NCBI GenBank assembly: GCA_031761405.1
Contig: JASEVX010000001.1
Coordinates: 115,978,609 to 116,042,608, forward strand
Source of the DNA: Serripes groenlandicus
Lineage: Eukaryota > Mollusca > Bivalvia > Cardiida > Cardiidae
DNA length: 64,000 bases
Direction: 5' to 3'
Position 1 is the stretch's first letter. Each line of letters starts with the position of its first letter. Shown one piece after another: positions 48,754 to 60,974 of the stretch. Both the position numbers and the translations under genes were made by a program. The notes under the pieces were generated by a model that did not search any database, was not told the DNA's origin, and saw only the letters and a list, made by a program, of their open reading frames with translations.

Positions 48754-48953
48754 NNNNNNNNNNNNNNNNNNNNNNNNNNNNNNNNNNNNNNNNNNNNNNN
48801 NNNNNNNNNNNNNNNNNNNNNNNNNNNNNNNNNNNNNNNNNNNNNNNNNNNNNNNNNNNNNNNNNNNNNNNNNNNNNNNNNNNNNNNNNNNNNNNNNNNN
48901 NNNNNNNNNNNNNNNNNNNNNNNNNNNNNNNNNNNNNNNNNNNNNNNNNNNNN
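48754..48953. other. Assembly gap, 200 N
   Basis: Exactly 200 N, so probably a fixed-size scaffold gap. The flanks share no obvious overlap; the preceding CT microsatellite may have caused the break. Confidence 0.98.
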
Positions 48954-49169
48954 ACATCAGTGATTTGAGACCCTGCACTATTTATTTATTGCACTGTTCC
49001 AACATGAGATTGTATCAAACATTCGTTAAGTGTAAAATCAATTCGTAAAATGTGTATCTACATTATGTTATAATATGTTATAATATTCTATAGAATTAAC
49101 GTACTGTATAACCTCGATGCGTGAGTAATTTCGTTTTCAAGGGATTATTATTGTTTCGTCTAATTTATA

Positions 49170-50319
49170 ACAAGAGGCCCATGAGGGCCTATGCTCTACT
49201 GGGTATGGTTCTTTGGTCATTTTCAATCCAGAGCATGTATGTTTGGTGAAGATCGGATAGTAAATGGAGGCTCTTTTGTGTTCACAAGCTGTATTATAGC
49301 GATTTTGACAATTTCAAGGGCCATAATCCAGTCTTGCCTGGTTTGCGAAAGGAACCGAGCTCTCATCAATATTCAACTACTATTAAAGTTTGGTGAAGAT
49401 CGGATAGTAAATCGAGTCTATATTGTGTTCACAAGCTGTATTATAGCAATTTTGACAATTTCAAGGGCCATAATCCAGTCATGCAAGGGCACATCTGGCT
49501 GGTTTTCAAAAGGAACCAAGCTCTCATCAATATTTAACTACTATCTAAGTTTGGTGAAGATCAGATAGTAAATGGAGGCTCTATTGGGTTCACAAGCTGT
49601 ATTATAGCAATTTTGACAATTTCAAGGGCCATAATCCAGTCATGCAAGGGCACAACTGTTCTGGTTTTCAAAAGGAACCAAGCTCTCATCAATATTTAAC
49701 TACTATCTGAGTTTAGTGAAGATTATTTAGTAAATGGAGCCTCTATTGTGTTCACAAGCTCAATTATAGCAATTTTGACAAGTTCAAGGGCCGTAATCCA
49801 GTCTTGCATGGGCGGATCTGGCTGGTTTGCGAAAGGAACCGAGCTCTCATGGATATCTAACAACTGTATAAGTTTGATTGAAATACAATTAAAACTGAAG
49901 ACTTTATCGCGTTCACAAGCTCTATTATAGCAATTCTGACAATTTCAAGGGCCATAATCCAGTCTTGCATGGTTTACAAAAGGAACCAAGCTCTCATGGA
50001 TACCTAACTACTGTGTAAGTTTGGTGAAGATCAGATAGTAAATGGAGCCTCTATTGTGTTCACAAGCTCTATTATAGCAATTTTGACAATTCCAAGGGCC
50101 ATAATCCAGTCTTGCATGGGCGGATCTGGCTGGTTTGCGAAATGAACCGAGCTCTCATGGATATTTAACTACTGTATAAGTTTGATTGAGATACAATCAA
50201 AACTGAAGACTGTATCGCGTTCACAAGCAATTGTTTACGCACGGACGCACGGACGCACATACGACGGCCACCACACCACGGCATAAGATCTTCTGGCCTT
50301 TGGCCAGTAGAGCTAAAAA
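49170..50319. mobile_element. Element with tandem core (ACAAGAGG...GAGCTAAAAA type)
   Basis: Starts ACAAGAGGCCCATGAGGGCC, then CTCTACTGG, and ends CCAGTAGAGCTAAAAA, so the termini are short inverted repeats. Between them are about six units of 150-162 bp, each holding GTTCACAAGCT, GGGCCATAATCCAGTC and AACCxAGCTCTCAT. Before the right end is GGACGCACGGACGCAC. I associate this architecture with bivalve genomes. Non-coding. Confidence 0.8.
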
Positions 50320-50635
50320 TATGATAGGCTTGTGAAATATCGCAAATTGTAAAATCAGATTCACATGCAAAGTAGAGGAATAGCTATTAAAATAACGTTT
50401 TCTTTCAGGCATATTCATTACATAGATAGGACATAAATACACTTCAAAGCAATCACTGATTCAAAATTTAATTAGGCAAATTGCACTTGTTTTAAACTTT
50501 AGAAACACAATTGATGATAAATCACTGGAAAATTGGTCGATGAAATTGATTACAAAATTCCAAAATTAGATGTGCCTGTCACCTTATCAAGGAAATGCAT
50601 TACTTTAACTGCGAGGTAATATCTAACGCACTTGC

Positions 50636-50948
50636 CAGGGGCGTAGCTCCCTTCAGGCACTGTAGGCACGTGCCTACACATTTTTTCTAAAAATGCCCCA
50701 AAATGCAGCTGCGGCGATACACATCTGGGTAATATATCGACCAGATCCGGCCGACATATTCCGTCTAAGGGGGGATATATAAAGTAATGATTCCTGAAAC
50801 AGAAAATCCAAAGGAGGCGAAAAGTGTATATCCGGGTACGCGTGTGTGGCATGCTTAGGCTGATCCGGGTCGATACTTTACGCAGAGTCCACCATGTTGA
50901 TTTTCTCACGAGGGGGCCCACATTGAGTATTGCCAAGCTACGCCCCTG
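50636..50948. mobile_element. hAT-like nonautonomous composite element, copy 2
   Basis: Ends are CAGGGGCGTAGCT and AGCTACGCCCCTG, perfect inverted repeats. The 5-bp sequence CTTGC flanks both sides (50631-50635 and 50949-50953). Inside lie CAGGCACTGTAGGCACGTGC near the left end and a copy of the GCCGTCCCGCGAG-family repeat (see 42075-42334). No open frame. Class is inferred from the termini; the 5-bp duplication is shorter than the 8 bp of classical hAT. Confidence 0.78.
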
Positions 50949-51215
50949 CTTGCTTACACTATTCATTTTTGTGTAAGAATGTCCCAAGTGTATAACATAT
51001 CATCCAACTTTTCTGATACGATTCAGAGTTTGAATCATTGTCTGCATTTCAAATTAAAATTAGTTACATTAGTTGAGGTATAGAACGTATATAGGAAATA
51101 TGGTAATAGGTATGCTTCATATGCACAAACTTGAACATTAACAGTCAATACGTTAATGAAGAAGTGTATGCAACGCAGAAGTGCCCACCTTTGGAATACA
51201 GGAAAACTCGTTTTA

Positions 51216-51440
51216 GCCGAATTACGAGAAAACCAACATTGTGGACTCTGCGTAAAGTATCGGCTCGGATCAGCCTAAGCATGCAGCTTACCGAGACAGA
51301 CACTTTTTCCTGCTGTGGATTTTCTGTTTCAGGAATCATTACTCTATACCTATATCACCCTGAGACGGAATGTGTCGGTCCGGATTTTTTTCCCGATACA
51401 TTACGCAGAGTACATACTATTGGTTTTCTCGTGGAACGGC
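51216..51440 (-). mobile_element. Short inverted-repeat element (GCCGTCCCGCGAG family)
   Basis: Copy with diverged left end (GCCGAATTACGAGAAAACC) and right end GGTTTTCTCGTGGAACGGC. It sits 270 bp from the composite element that carries a nested copy of the same repeat. Confidence 0.7.
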
Positions 51441-51599
51441 TGAGTTGGTGTTCACCTACACCTACATGCCCTTTAGACGGTAAATTAAAGGAGACGTTGC
51501 TTATTTACTCAGATAAACTTCTCCTTATGACCCTAGCGAAATACTGTTTTACTATACGCACTTTAAGACGCCACTGAAATATAAGGTTATCTCATTTAA

Positions 51600-51808
51600 A
51601 ATACGGTAGTGGGTCGTCTCAGCAGCAGACGACTCTTTTTAACATTTTCGCAAAAGGAGACATTGCATAAATTGAGCAATGTCTTCTTTTTCCACAATGT
51701 TTTACATTTTATTAAAACATTGTTTTTTCGTTTATAAAGTTTCACTATTTTTGACTTAACGTTTCAAATGCGTCTGCTGCAGCATTGTTGTATGTGTGAA
51801 AAGGATAA
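51600..51808. mobile_element. MITE of the CCCTTTCCCAC family
   Basis: Contains GCAGCAGACGACTC, AATTGAGCAATGTCTTC, CCACAATGTTTTAC and TGCGTCTGCTGCAG, ending TGTGTGAAAAGGATAA. The left terminus is degraded. Confidence 0.65.
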
Positions 51809-52489
51809 GCACACAGTATTGGATGTCTGCTATAAGCACGTGTCTTGTATTCATGTTGCTTTAGTGCTCGAAGTGATTATTCTGATAACCATGTGTTTAT
51901 CGTCGTCATGAATTGCCTTAAATGGCATCACCTCTTGTATAACTGGGAAAATAACGTTCAAACACTAAAGGAATGATGAACAATTGTCTCTCGACTACAA
52001 AAACTGAACTAATTAAATGACGTTCAAGATTGTGCTTGCTGAAAGAAAACGTGAAACTGTAAATAAGGGGATTTTTCTCATAAAATATATAAAAAAAAAT
52101 CCTGAATTAAGTTTAGTTGACCTACTACCAAAGTAGCTAACAGGAAATCGATTGAACAAAACATGACGATTGCCAAGGGTTGCGATATTATATAAAATAG
52201 ATACATCATTTAATTTCCAATGTAACCCTCTGATTCTGTAATTCTATTTATCAGATAAATTCTCTCTGGGAGTGTCAAAATGCCTTTACATAAATATCAT
52301 ATGACAATACACAAAAATCATATGACACTACTAGTTTGGTTTCCAGTCTTACACCCAAGTCTTTGTTACAACGCGGAAACCAAACTATTAAATGAGGTCA
52401 CGTCAGCGGTTTGACGTCATTACGTAAGTCACTTTGGCGCCCAAACTGGTAAATTTCATGTAGAAATATAGTAAACGTTAAGTTCATTA

Positions 52490-52675
52490 TTTCGAAATAC
52501 GCCTCATAAATCACTTTATATGATAAAAAGAATATCTCATTCGTGTTTTATCTATTATCATTTTAATAAACTCGTTAACTAGGCTGAATATGACGCTCGC
52601 CAAGGCTCGCGGCATATCATCTTAGTAAACTCGTTTAATAAAAGTGATGATAAATAAACACTCATGAAATATCCT
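52490..52675. repeat. Foldback element beside the Harbinger transposon
   Basis: CATTCGTGTTTTATCTATTA with TTTTAATAAACTCGTT at the left is complementary to AACTCGTTTAATAAAAGTGA with TAAACACTCATGA at the right, around a loop containing GACGCTCGCCAAGGCTCGCG. A second inverted pair, TAGTTTGGTTTCC and GGAAACCAAACTA, sits just upstream (52329-52390). Confidence 0.72.
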
Positions 52676-52756
52676 CTATATAACGATAAAGGTAAACACT
52701 TTAAAAAAAAGTCCCTATTAAGTAGTTCATACGAAGTCACTATGACCCTCGTGTTA

Positions 52757-54735
52757 AGCTACCCTGACACTGGTACGACTTCTGTTCACGCAATCACGCA
52801 ATGTGTCGTGCCAATGATTGAAGTCTTCGTGAACGAGTGTGTGAAGGGTGCGGGGGTGCGTGCCATGTCGTAGAGAGAATTTTGAAATTTTCAAAAAATT
52901 GGCACGCATCAATTACTTACAATGTGCGTGCCACTCGCGTGAACCATGCGTGAACACTGCGGGAACTCGGCGCGAACACTGCCGACGGTGCGTGTCATTG
53001 CGTGTCAATGCGTGCCATCGGAATCCACTACACGCCATGCCACGTATTGTTCACGAACTGTTCACGTTGTGGATGCGCAAGTCTGAGCCGCGTTCACGAA
53101 TTTGAGCGTGTCGCGGAGTGGTCGTGCGGTCGTTAGTGTGTTGTTACGAGTTGTTCACGTCATCATGGCACGCCCAGTTCACACATAGTTCGCGCACGTC
53201 ACGAACCGTTCGCGCATTGCACGAACTGCTCACGAAGTGTTCATGCATAGTTCACGACCAATGACAGACGCCGGCGCTAACGTCAGTGCGTATACAAGCG
53301 GGCCCATCGCGAATTATGGTCACAACGCAACTCGCCATCGAACAGACAACATGCCTACCAAGAAGAATGTCATGGGAAGGCCAAGACCATAAAGAAAAGA
53401 CAAAAAGAGGACAGGCCAGAGAGAGAGATACTAGAGAAATAGAGGGATGTTCCTTCTCCTTCCTCCTCCTCATGTGGATGTTGTTTCTCGGCATCATGCA
53501 ACGTGCAGTTCTTCCATGTTCCTCCATCTGAGGCACCACCCTCTGCCCCAACATCAACATACAAGAACTTATACCCAGCATCTGCAACTGCCATAAGTAC
53601 AATGCTGTTGAAGCCCTTGTAATTATAATAGAAGGAGCATCCTTTTGGTGGCTTCTTCATAGCAACGTGCTTGCCGTCCAGTGCCCCCAGACAGTTGTGG
53701 TAGTTTCATCTGGAGCTGAACTTCTCAGCAACCTCCTTCCACTCTTCTTCAGTTTTGGGGCAGCTGAGCACTTCGTCCTTGTAGACCGCAATGATGGCTT
53801 CGCAGACTTCTAGTAAGAACTTGCAGATTGTTCTTCCTTCAACTCTAAAGCTGTACTGTAGACTTGCATAGGACTTTCCAGTGGCTAAGAAGCGGAGGGT
53901 GGCAGCCAACTTGAGTCCAATTTCAAGCGGTCGTCTAAATGGTGTAGTCTGTTTCTGAAGGTGAGGGGCTAACTTATCCACCATCTCTTGGAACAAGTCA
54001 GGTGTAATTCTCAGGTAATTCCTGTAACCTATGGGATTTTCCTTGTGGAGTTCTGTCAATAGCTGATCATAATGTCCGAAATCATATCTTCTAGTCAACC
54101 ATTTCCTAACCCACACTGCCCTTGCTTTCCTTGTTCTAGTTGGAGTCGTCTCTTCTTCTTTCTCATGCTCTTCCTCTTGCTTCCTTTTGTCCAGCTCTTC
54201 AAGAAGTAGCAGTTCTGCAGCTGCCAAATATAGGCACTTTTTCTGTTCTGCAGTAGCAGTGTCTCTGGTATTCTGCATCATGTATCGTCCGCAGCAGGTC
54301 GAGGAATGAAGTTAAAGGTGTGAAACTACACGCTATATATATAGCGTGCCGCTGAGGGGGACAAAGCGTGACTAAAACTTGCCCCGACGACTTCACGCAT
54401 GCGCGAAATCGTCGGGGTAATGCGTTGCGATGCGGAAAGACAGCGGGAACTATGCGTGTCGTGCGTGACACTGCGGGATAATGCGGTACGGTAGACGTGA
54501 ACAATGCGCGAACAATACTTAACCTATGCGTAAACAAGTAGTGTCAATGTGTGCCAATGCGGCCCATTTTTGGCCACGCATTGCGTAGACAGTGCGTAAA
54601 TTATACGTGTACAGTGCGCTAACAGTCCGCAAACATAGCTTCATGCTTCGCTGCGTAGCACCAAAATGGCACGCATTGCCACGACGCATTGCGTGTCATT
54701 GCGTGAACAAAAGTCGTGCCAGTGTCAGGGTGGCT
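52757..54735 (-). mobile_element. PIF/Harbinger DNA transposon, end to end, with TTA target duplication
   Basis: Terminal inverted repeats of about 46 bp start AGCTACCCTGACACTGG at the left and AGCCACCCTGACACTGG (reverse strand) at the right. TTA lies directly outside both ends (52754-52756 and 54736-54738), the 3-bp duplication typical of Harbinger. The element is far more GC-rich than its surroundings. Both subterminal zones (52800-53270 and 54390-54720) are filled with variants of GCGTGCCA, GTTCACG and CGCAATG, likely transposase-binding repeats. It encodes a broken transposase on the minus strand; no intact second (Myb-like) gene was found. Confidence 0.88.
53487..54281 (-). pseudogene. 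PIF/Harbinger transposase (HARBI1/DDE_Tnp_4-like), broken
   Basis: An open frame of 191 residues starts at 54281 with an acidic/Lys-rich N-terminus, then KWLTRRYDFGHYDQLLTEL, FRRPLEIGLKLAATLRFLAT and FRVEGRTICKFLLEVCEAII, all typical of HARBI1-like proteins. At 53708-53706 a TGA interrupts FSSR-NYHN where relatives normally carry Trp. The same frame continues with [16 protein letters not shown] and [18 protein letters not shown], which hold the first two catalytic Asp. After about 53487 similarity is lost and the third acidic residue and C-terminus are absent, consistent with an internal deletion. Transposition would need a transposase from elsewhere. Confidence 0.85.
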
Positions 54736-54739
54736 TTAC

Positions 54740-56980
54740 AATGAATCCTGTAAGCTTAAAGAAAAACAATTTGTAAACGTAAAATGAGTTATATGTTTCA
54801 CCATCATGGATGGTGAAAAATTATCTAGTAACAAATTAGTTATGCTGGCTTAAACAGTTATCTGGTAATTACATAATTACGAAGAAAATACTGGTACCGT
54901 GTGGCATGCAGGAACGCGCATACTATTGTGTTTTCATTGATGTTAACTTTTCAGTTTAATTATGTTTGTCTGAATTTCCGTGCTTGCGATAAAGTAATTA
55001 ATGTCCTACACTATTTATTAAATTCTTACTGAGACGATTCCGGTTGAGTACCCTCAGCATAGGGTTTGATTAAATATTATGCAAAGACCTTCAGAACAAA
55101 CTTCCGATTACTTCTCCTTACCAAGGTCTCTATTGGAACTGTATGCATTTATTTATTAGCACATGTAGAGAGAATAGAAGCGTGTGTTGCCAATGCGCTA
55201 CAGTTATCTATAATCACTGCAACTGTACCTAACATATGTAATGGACATTTTTTTTTTTTTTTTTTTAATTAACAATTGAGACGCGTCATATGGGGTCTTA
55301 ATGCACTTGTGAACAATCAAGTCTAAGGCGAGTCTTTATATCCGCAAAGTTCTATTATAGCATTCACTGTCCGTCTATATATAAAAAAGTTCAGCCTACT
55401 ACTTTTGAAATGTCTGGTAATTTCTTTGGCAATGTTATTAATTCTAGCACTATAAACGACGATGCCCAAAATGTATACAATATTTAAATCTATTTGACAA
55501 CCGCATATACGTTTAAGAGACATATTGAGATACAAAACAAGCCTGATGCGATACGCACTCTTTTTTAAATGGACCCCTTGGTACCTTTACTTACTCAATA
55601 TAAATGAGATATCGTTGTCCTGGAAAAGACTAGCACTTAACATTAAACATTTAGTTAAGTGGGGGAAGTTTATGGTACTCTAAAATACCAATACCCGGAC
55701 CGTGCTTTGATCCTCAATTATCAGCCATGTTTGTGTGACAGAAAGAACTCAACTCCAAAGATGTGGTTCAGTTATTTTCGAGTTGACATTTTAAATTTTC
55801 GTTACTTATCAGAAAGAAAATGTAATACATGTGTCGATATATTGGGAAACGTCTTGGATACCAATATATCCTGCTGGTACAATGTTAAAAATCTTACGAA
55901 GCAACAAACTATATCCTTCGTGTATCGTAAGTTCGGCATGACAAATACACTTATCAAGGCAAATTAGATTTATTTCCTGTTTGGCAAAACGCGGAAAAAC
56001 TGGCTGAACAATGAATACACTTTACAAAAGTCACCAATAAACTTCTGTCACATGCTGAATATATCGCAATTTTGATGCACCAAACGTCAACTTGCAGAGC
56101 TATCCACTCATACAATATTTGTCAGAAAACACTTCACTTAATTCACTTGCGTTGGTATAAATGTCATCTATTGCCAATTAGTGACAGAAGACTTTGAAAA
56201 CTTCTTTAACAGAGTATCGACTTGGACCCTTTAACATGGATGCACATGCAGAAAACGGACATAAGGACGCTTAAATGTAGATAATGTCTGTATATCCATA
56301 CATTCTTTACAACCAAAGATTATTTTCATTGACAAATACGTGGTGAAAGTGGCTGTGACCTTGTTGTTGCTAGCCATACAAATTTTTAAAACCCGTAAAC
56401 TATCTATACCTAAAAATGATTAGTAATCCCTAAAGGCTTTTTTCTGTGTAACAACTTGGTAACCATTCTTAGGTTTCTGATACCAGCGGTTCTTTGATTT
56501 TAAATGAACGAGTTAAAGATCTTATACATTTATAAACAATATAAATACAGTGTTCTAAATTGAACATATACATGTTATGTGTGATGCTCTGTCTAATACA
56601 GTATCAACTCTTTAACTAATAAATGTTTCATTAATCCATTTTTTTATGTTTTTGTTGTAATTGTGTTTGTTTCTGATCCAAAATGCAAATCCGTTCTAAC
56701 AAAATCACGAAACATGATGTTGTTAGACCGTTGTTACACAAGGCATTAAGACTATCGTTGTTTTCTTCTACCAATGCGTTCAAAGTAAATGTGCGAAGGA
56801 AGTAAAATATCTGAGAAGAATGCTGTGTGGAGTACCGATGCATGATTTTTGGGAAATATATGGTATGACATTCAGACCGCCGTGCAATCAATAAATTAAT
56901 AAAGGACTTACTTTCCAGATGACAAGCTAGATGTTGATGTCTTGTTTTGTGGGCTTAATCTAAAGTGCTGAAGACATACT
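54740..56980. other. No gene recognised
   Basis: AT-rich, with a T tract at about 55250-55266. The open frame at 55659-55967 (plus, 102 codons) has no motif, codon-bias or splice support I can see. Confidence 0.5.
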
Positions 56981-56989
56981 AAATATATA

Positions 56990-58780
56990 CGATACGTGTG
57001 ACAGGAAACACAACTAACGGTATTCATAAAAATATTTGACAATACTATGACAAACGTAGATCTAATGGTATTTATAGCGATTTCTGCAAATTCTATAAAA
57101 AATCCAGATCTGAAGGTATTCATAACAATTTCTATATATATAATTTTATAATAAACATCTAAACGGATTTTATAACAATATCTGAAAGTTCTATAACAAA
57201 CATAGACTTAAATATATTCATAACAGATTTTGCAAATTGTACAATAACATAAAAATAACGATATTCATAACAATATCTGCAAATTATACTTTAAATTGTC
57301 ATATAGTCCTAGTTTTGGACCCTACATGACCACGTTTGGAACCTGTCTCGGAATTGATGGAGAAGATCTGATGATTTTCAAAAAGATTTAATGAAAATGT
57401 GGCCTTTAATCTGTTCACAATATTTTCTAAAACCTGACTTCGTGACCTAGTTGTGTACCAAACAAGACCCTATTTCGATAGAGCTAAATATTCTGATGAG
57501 GATTGGATAACACTTTGTGACATATTGCATATTCACAATATGTTCCTAACATTTGGCCTATTGACATAACACATTCCATAAAAATCATAGACCTAATGGT
57601 ATTCATAACACCATCTACATATTCCATAAAACACAGACCTAATGGTATTCATAGCAATATCTTAACTTTCAATAACAAGTACATACATAGCAATATCGGC
57701 AAATTATATAACTAACACATACCTAACGGTATTCATAACAATATCTTCAAATTCCATGAAAAACACAGACCTTATGATTGGCATAGCATTATCGGCAAAT
57801 TTTATATTAAACACAGATATAACGGTATTCATAGCACTTTTTGTAAATTCTGTAACAAACATAGACCTAACGGTTTTCATAACAATATCTACAAATTCCC
57901 AAACAAGCACAGACCTACCGGTATTTAAAACAGTTTCTTAAAATTCTATAATAAACAAAGACCTTATTATTTCCATACCAATATAGATACATTCTTTAAT
58001 AAACAAAGACCTTGCGGTATTTATAATAAATATAGGCCTTCACATTTCATTTAAAACCTAGAACTAACGGTATTCCTAACAATGTCTACACATCTTCTAA
58101 AATAAACACGACTTAACGAAATTTTTAATAAATACAGACCAAACAGTTCTCCTAGCAATTCCTGCAAATCCTATAATTAATCCATACCTAAAAACGTTTA
58201 TAACAATTTCTGCAAATTCTATAGCAAACATTGACCTAATGGTTTTAAAACAATTTCTTAGATGCATTTTCAATCCGAAAATGCCCAATTTCAACTTCAA
58301 TTACGTTTTCTGTTTTATCATTTTCCAATCTGGTCCGGTTACCTCTATATGGAAAAAAATGGAATATAAATAACAATTACTGCAAAATCTAAAACTAACA
58401 TAGACCTAACGGTTTTCAAACAATTTCTTTAAACTCCCATAATAAACACAGACCCAACAGTATTCATAACAATTTATTTAGTTTTAGAACTAACAGTATT
58501 CATAACAATATCGAAAAATCCCATAATAAACACAGACCGTACAATATTCATAACAACTACTGAACATTCTATCGAACGGTATCCATAATCTCTCTATAAA
58601 TGCTATGGTAAACACAGATCTAAATGAATTCACAACAATTTATAACAATTTTTTTAAATTTAAAAATAAAGACAGTTATAACAATAATACAAATTTATTT
58701 CAATTCATTAATAACTAACGGTATTCATAACAATATCCGCAAATACCATGATAAACTATTCAATACTTTTAGTACATGTC
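56990..58780. repeat. Degenerate AT-rich array, about 48-bp period
   Basis: ACGGTATTCATAACAATATC and AAACACAGACCTAA motifs recur at roughly 48 bp over 1.8 kb, with heavy divergence. An unrelated insert at about 57295-57550 (GTGACCTAGTTGTG, CCTACATGACC) interrupts it. On the minus strand the 16-residue period reads as hydrophobic repeats of the MNTVRSVFVIEFADIV type. Confidence 0.75.
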
Positions 58781-60974
58781 TTACACTTCTCAAAATGTTT
58801 GAAGGTTCATACTAAACCTTTCAATATGCAACCAGTACCAACCATTTCAATCCACAGTTTCCTAACAGTTTACAAATTCAAAATGAACAAAGGTTAAAAT
58901 CAATACATGGTTAAAACCATATATTGACACCCACCACATGGTTATAACCACTTGTTGACAGCCAATATATGGTTAAAACCACTTGTTTATTTAGAATAAA
59001 ATGGATTTTTCTGCAAAACGTCATACAGACATTTCTATAAATGCCACAATATTTACAGACATTTATAACCAACCCGCAGGACGAACATTTTAGATCAGTG
59101 TGTTATAAGTTTACTGCTGGTTTTAAATGTGAATTTTGTAAACATTTATAAATGGTGAAAGGTCCCTCTTTAACGATTTTAAACAGTTTATAAAGCTTAG
59201 AATGGCATATAGAAAATCATATAAATGAAGCAAAGAAAACGGCCTGGATTACCTGTATTCCAATAAATGACAAATTTATTTATACCTACTTAAAAACAGG
59301 TACATGCAATAGGTGTACGTTATATATGTATTTGTTGTTAATGCCGAAAGTGCAAAGAATGTAAACGATGGGATGCATTTGGTAGAATATAATATATTCC
59401 CTGTGATTCAAGAAAATATAAGGGCCTATTTTCAGTTGATCCGGTATTTATGGATCGGAATACTAATATAATTATCACTTAATTATTCTCATGGGGAACG
59501 GATGATATTTTATTTGATATTTGTCTATTATAATTCTACTTTATATAAAAGCCTCTTGACACGTTTAACCTTGATGTTTATCTAGAACAGTTACCAATTG
59601 TCATTTACAGAGTTAAACACATTGGCATCCAATATTTAAGATAGCAAATCAGTTTTAAACTTCAATGAGAGTGCAATAGACAACGACATATGTATTAAAA
59701 AATACAAACAATGCACTATCAACGAAATATCTCTCGAATAAAAAACGATATACAAAATCGACATCATTAGTGTAAAGGTTCCTGTGTTACACCGACGCAA
59801 AAAGTAGACCACACGTATTACACATTTAATATACGGCGAGTCGCAAGCATTTAGTTTCCGTGACAAATACAATAAGGATTGATTTGACAGTACTTCGCCC
59901 AAAATTAGGATATAATAAAAACAAAGAAGATCTATTACTCGGCTTTTATTGATAATTTGCCCGTTTAACGATGTCCTTTTTAACTGGAATGGGCTGTTAT
60001 TTGAGTCAAGGGACCAAAATGGATCGGGAACTTTATACAACGTTGATCAGGGCAATAACATGTCCCCTCCCCCTTAAAAAATAAACGAACAAGTACATTT
60101 AATTATTCACATGAATTATTTGCAGGTACGAATTTATTAAATAAATCTGTAAAAGATACCTAGCAGAATCGAGGGTATGTCATTAAAAATGAACTTCTTG
60201 ACGTGCACAGTCCCCTGAGCAGAATAAATTAAAAACAATAACAGTCACGCGCCTATTTCTATATGGTCTAAATGAGGATCAAAATTTTGACTATTAGAAA
60301 GGCAGTGGTCCACTGTCATGAACAATTGGAATACCATTATTTCAGTTAAATGTGACCTTGGCAAGTGCTCTCAAAGATATCCCAAAACTTTAACAGATCA
60401 GAGTACATACATTTTAAAATCCAAACGCGTTACATAAAGGTCTATCTCGGATTAATCAGTTTTCCGATTTAAAAGATAAAAACACTTAAAAACATACACT
60501 TTGGGGGGTGGGAGGACATTGCGTAAATAACACGCACAATTCCTCCAGTTCTAAAACTGTTTCAACACTTTATCAAACTTGTAATACATATGTTGAACAG
60601 TTTATTTTTCACAGCAGTAGACATTTTAAATCACATTTCAGGATAATAATTAGCAGCACACACAGCATTGTTTAGTCTTGTAATTACTAAAGAGAGGGCA
60701 TTGTAGTGTTTTGGTTTAAACAATATTTTTTTTATATTCTAATTTACGTATACATCTTATTTCAATTCATATCAAATAAAAATGACTGAGCAGAAAGCAT
60801 TAAGCTTATTTATGAAGCTCTCTCCGTTATTTTGAAAGCTTCCTCCTTAAAGGGGAGAGCTTCCTTGTCCTGTTTTGAGTGATGAACGAAGCACTCCAGA
60901 GAAGATTCGTCATGTCAATCATTTATTCTATGAATTGATTGATTGATTCGAATAAAACTCTGTTTTCAACTGTT
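58781..60974. other. No gene recognised
   Basis: Very AT-rich. A short direct repeat (ATGGTTAAAACCA-like at about 58905-58985) is present. The 134-codon minus frame at 59636-60040 is hydrophobic and unsupported. Confidence 0.5.

Noticed and set aside
50550..51577. Frames of 145 and 148 codons
   Set aside because: They run through the hAT-like composite and the GCCGTCCCGCGAG-family element.
53252..53531. Plus-strand start [13 protein letters not shown] as a possible Harbinger Myb-like second protein
   Set aside because: It meets a stop after 13 codons and the following frame has no SANT/Myb pattern; at most a deletion remnant.
59636..60040. 134-codon minus-strand frame
   Set aside because: AT-driven hydrophobic composition, no motif and no splice or promoter context.
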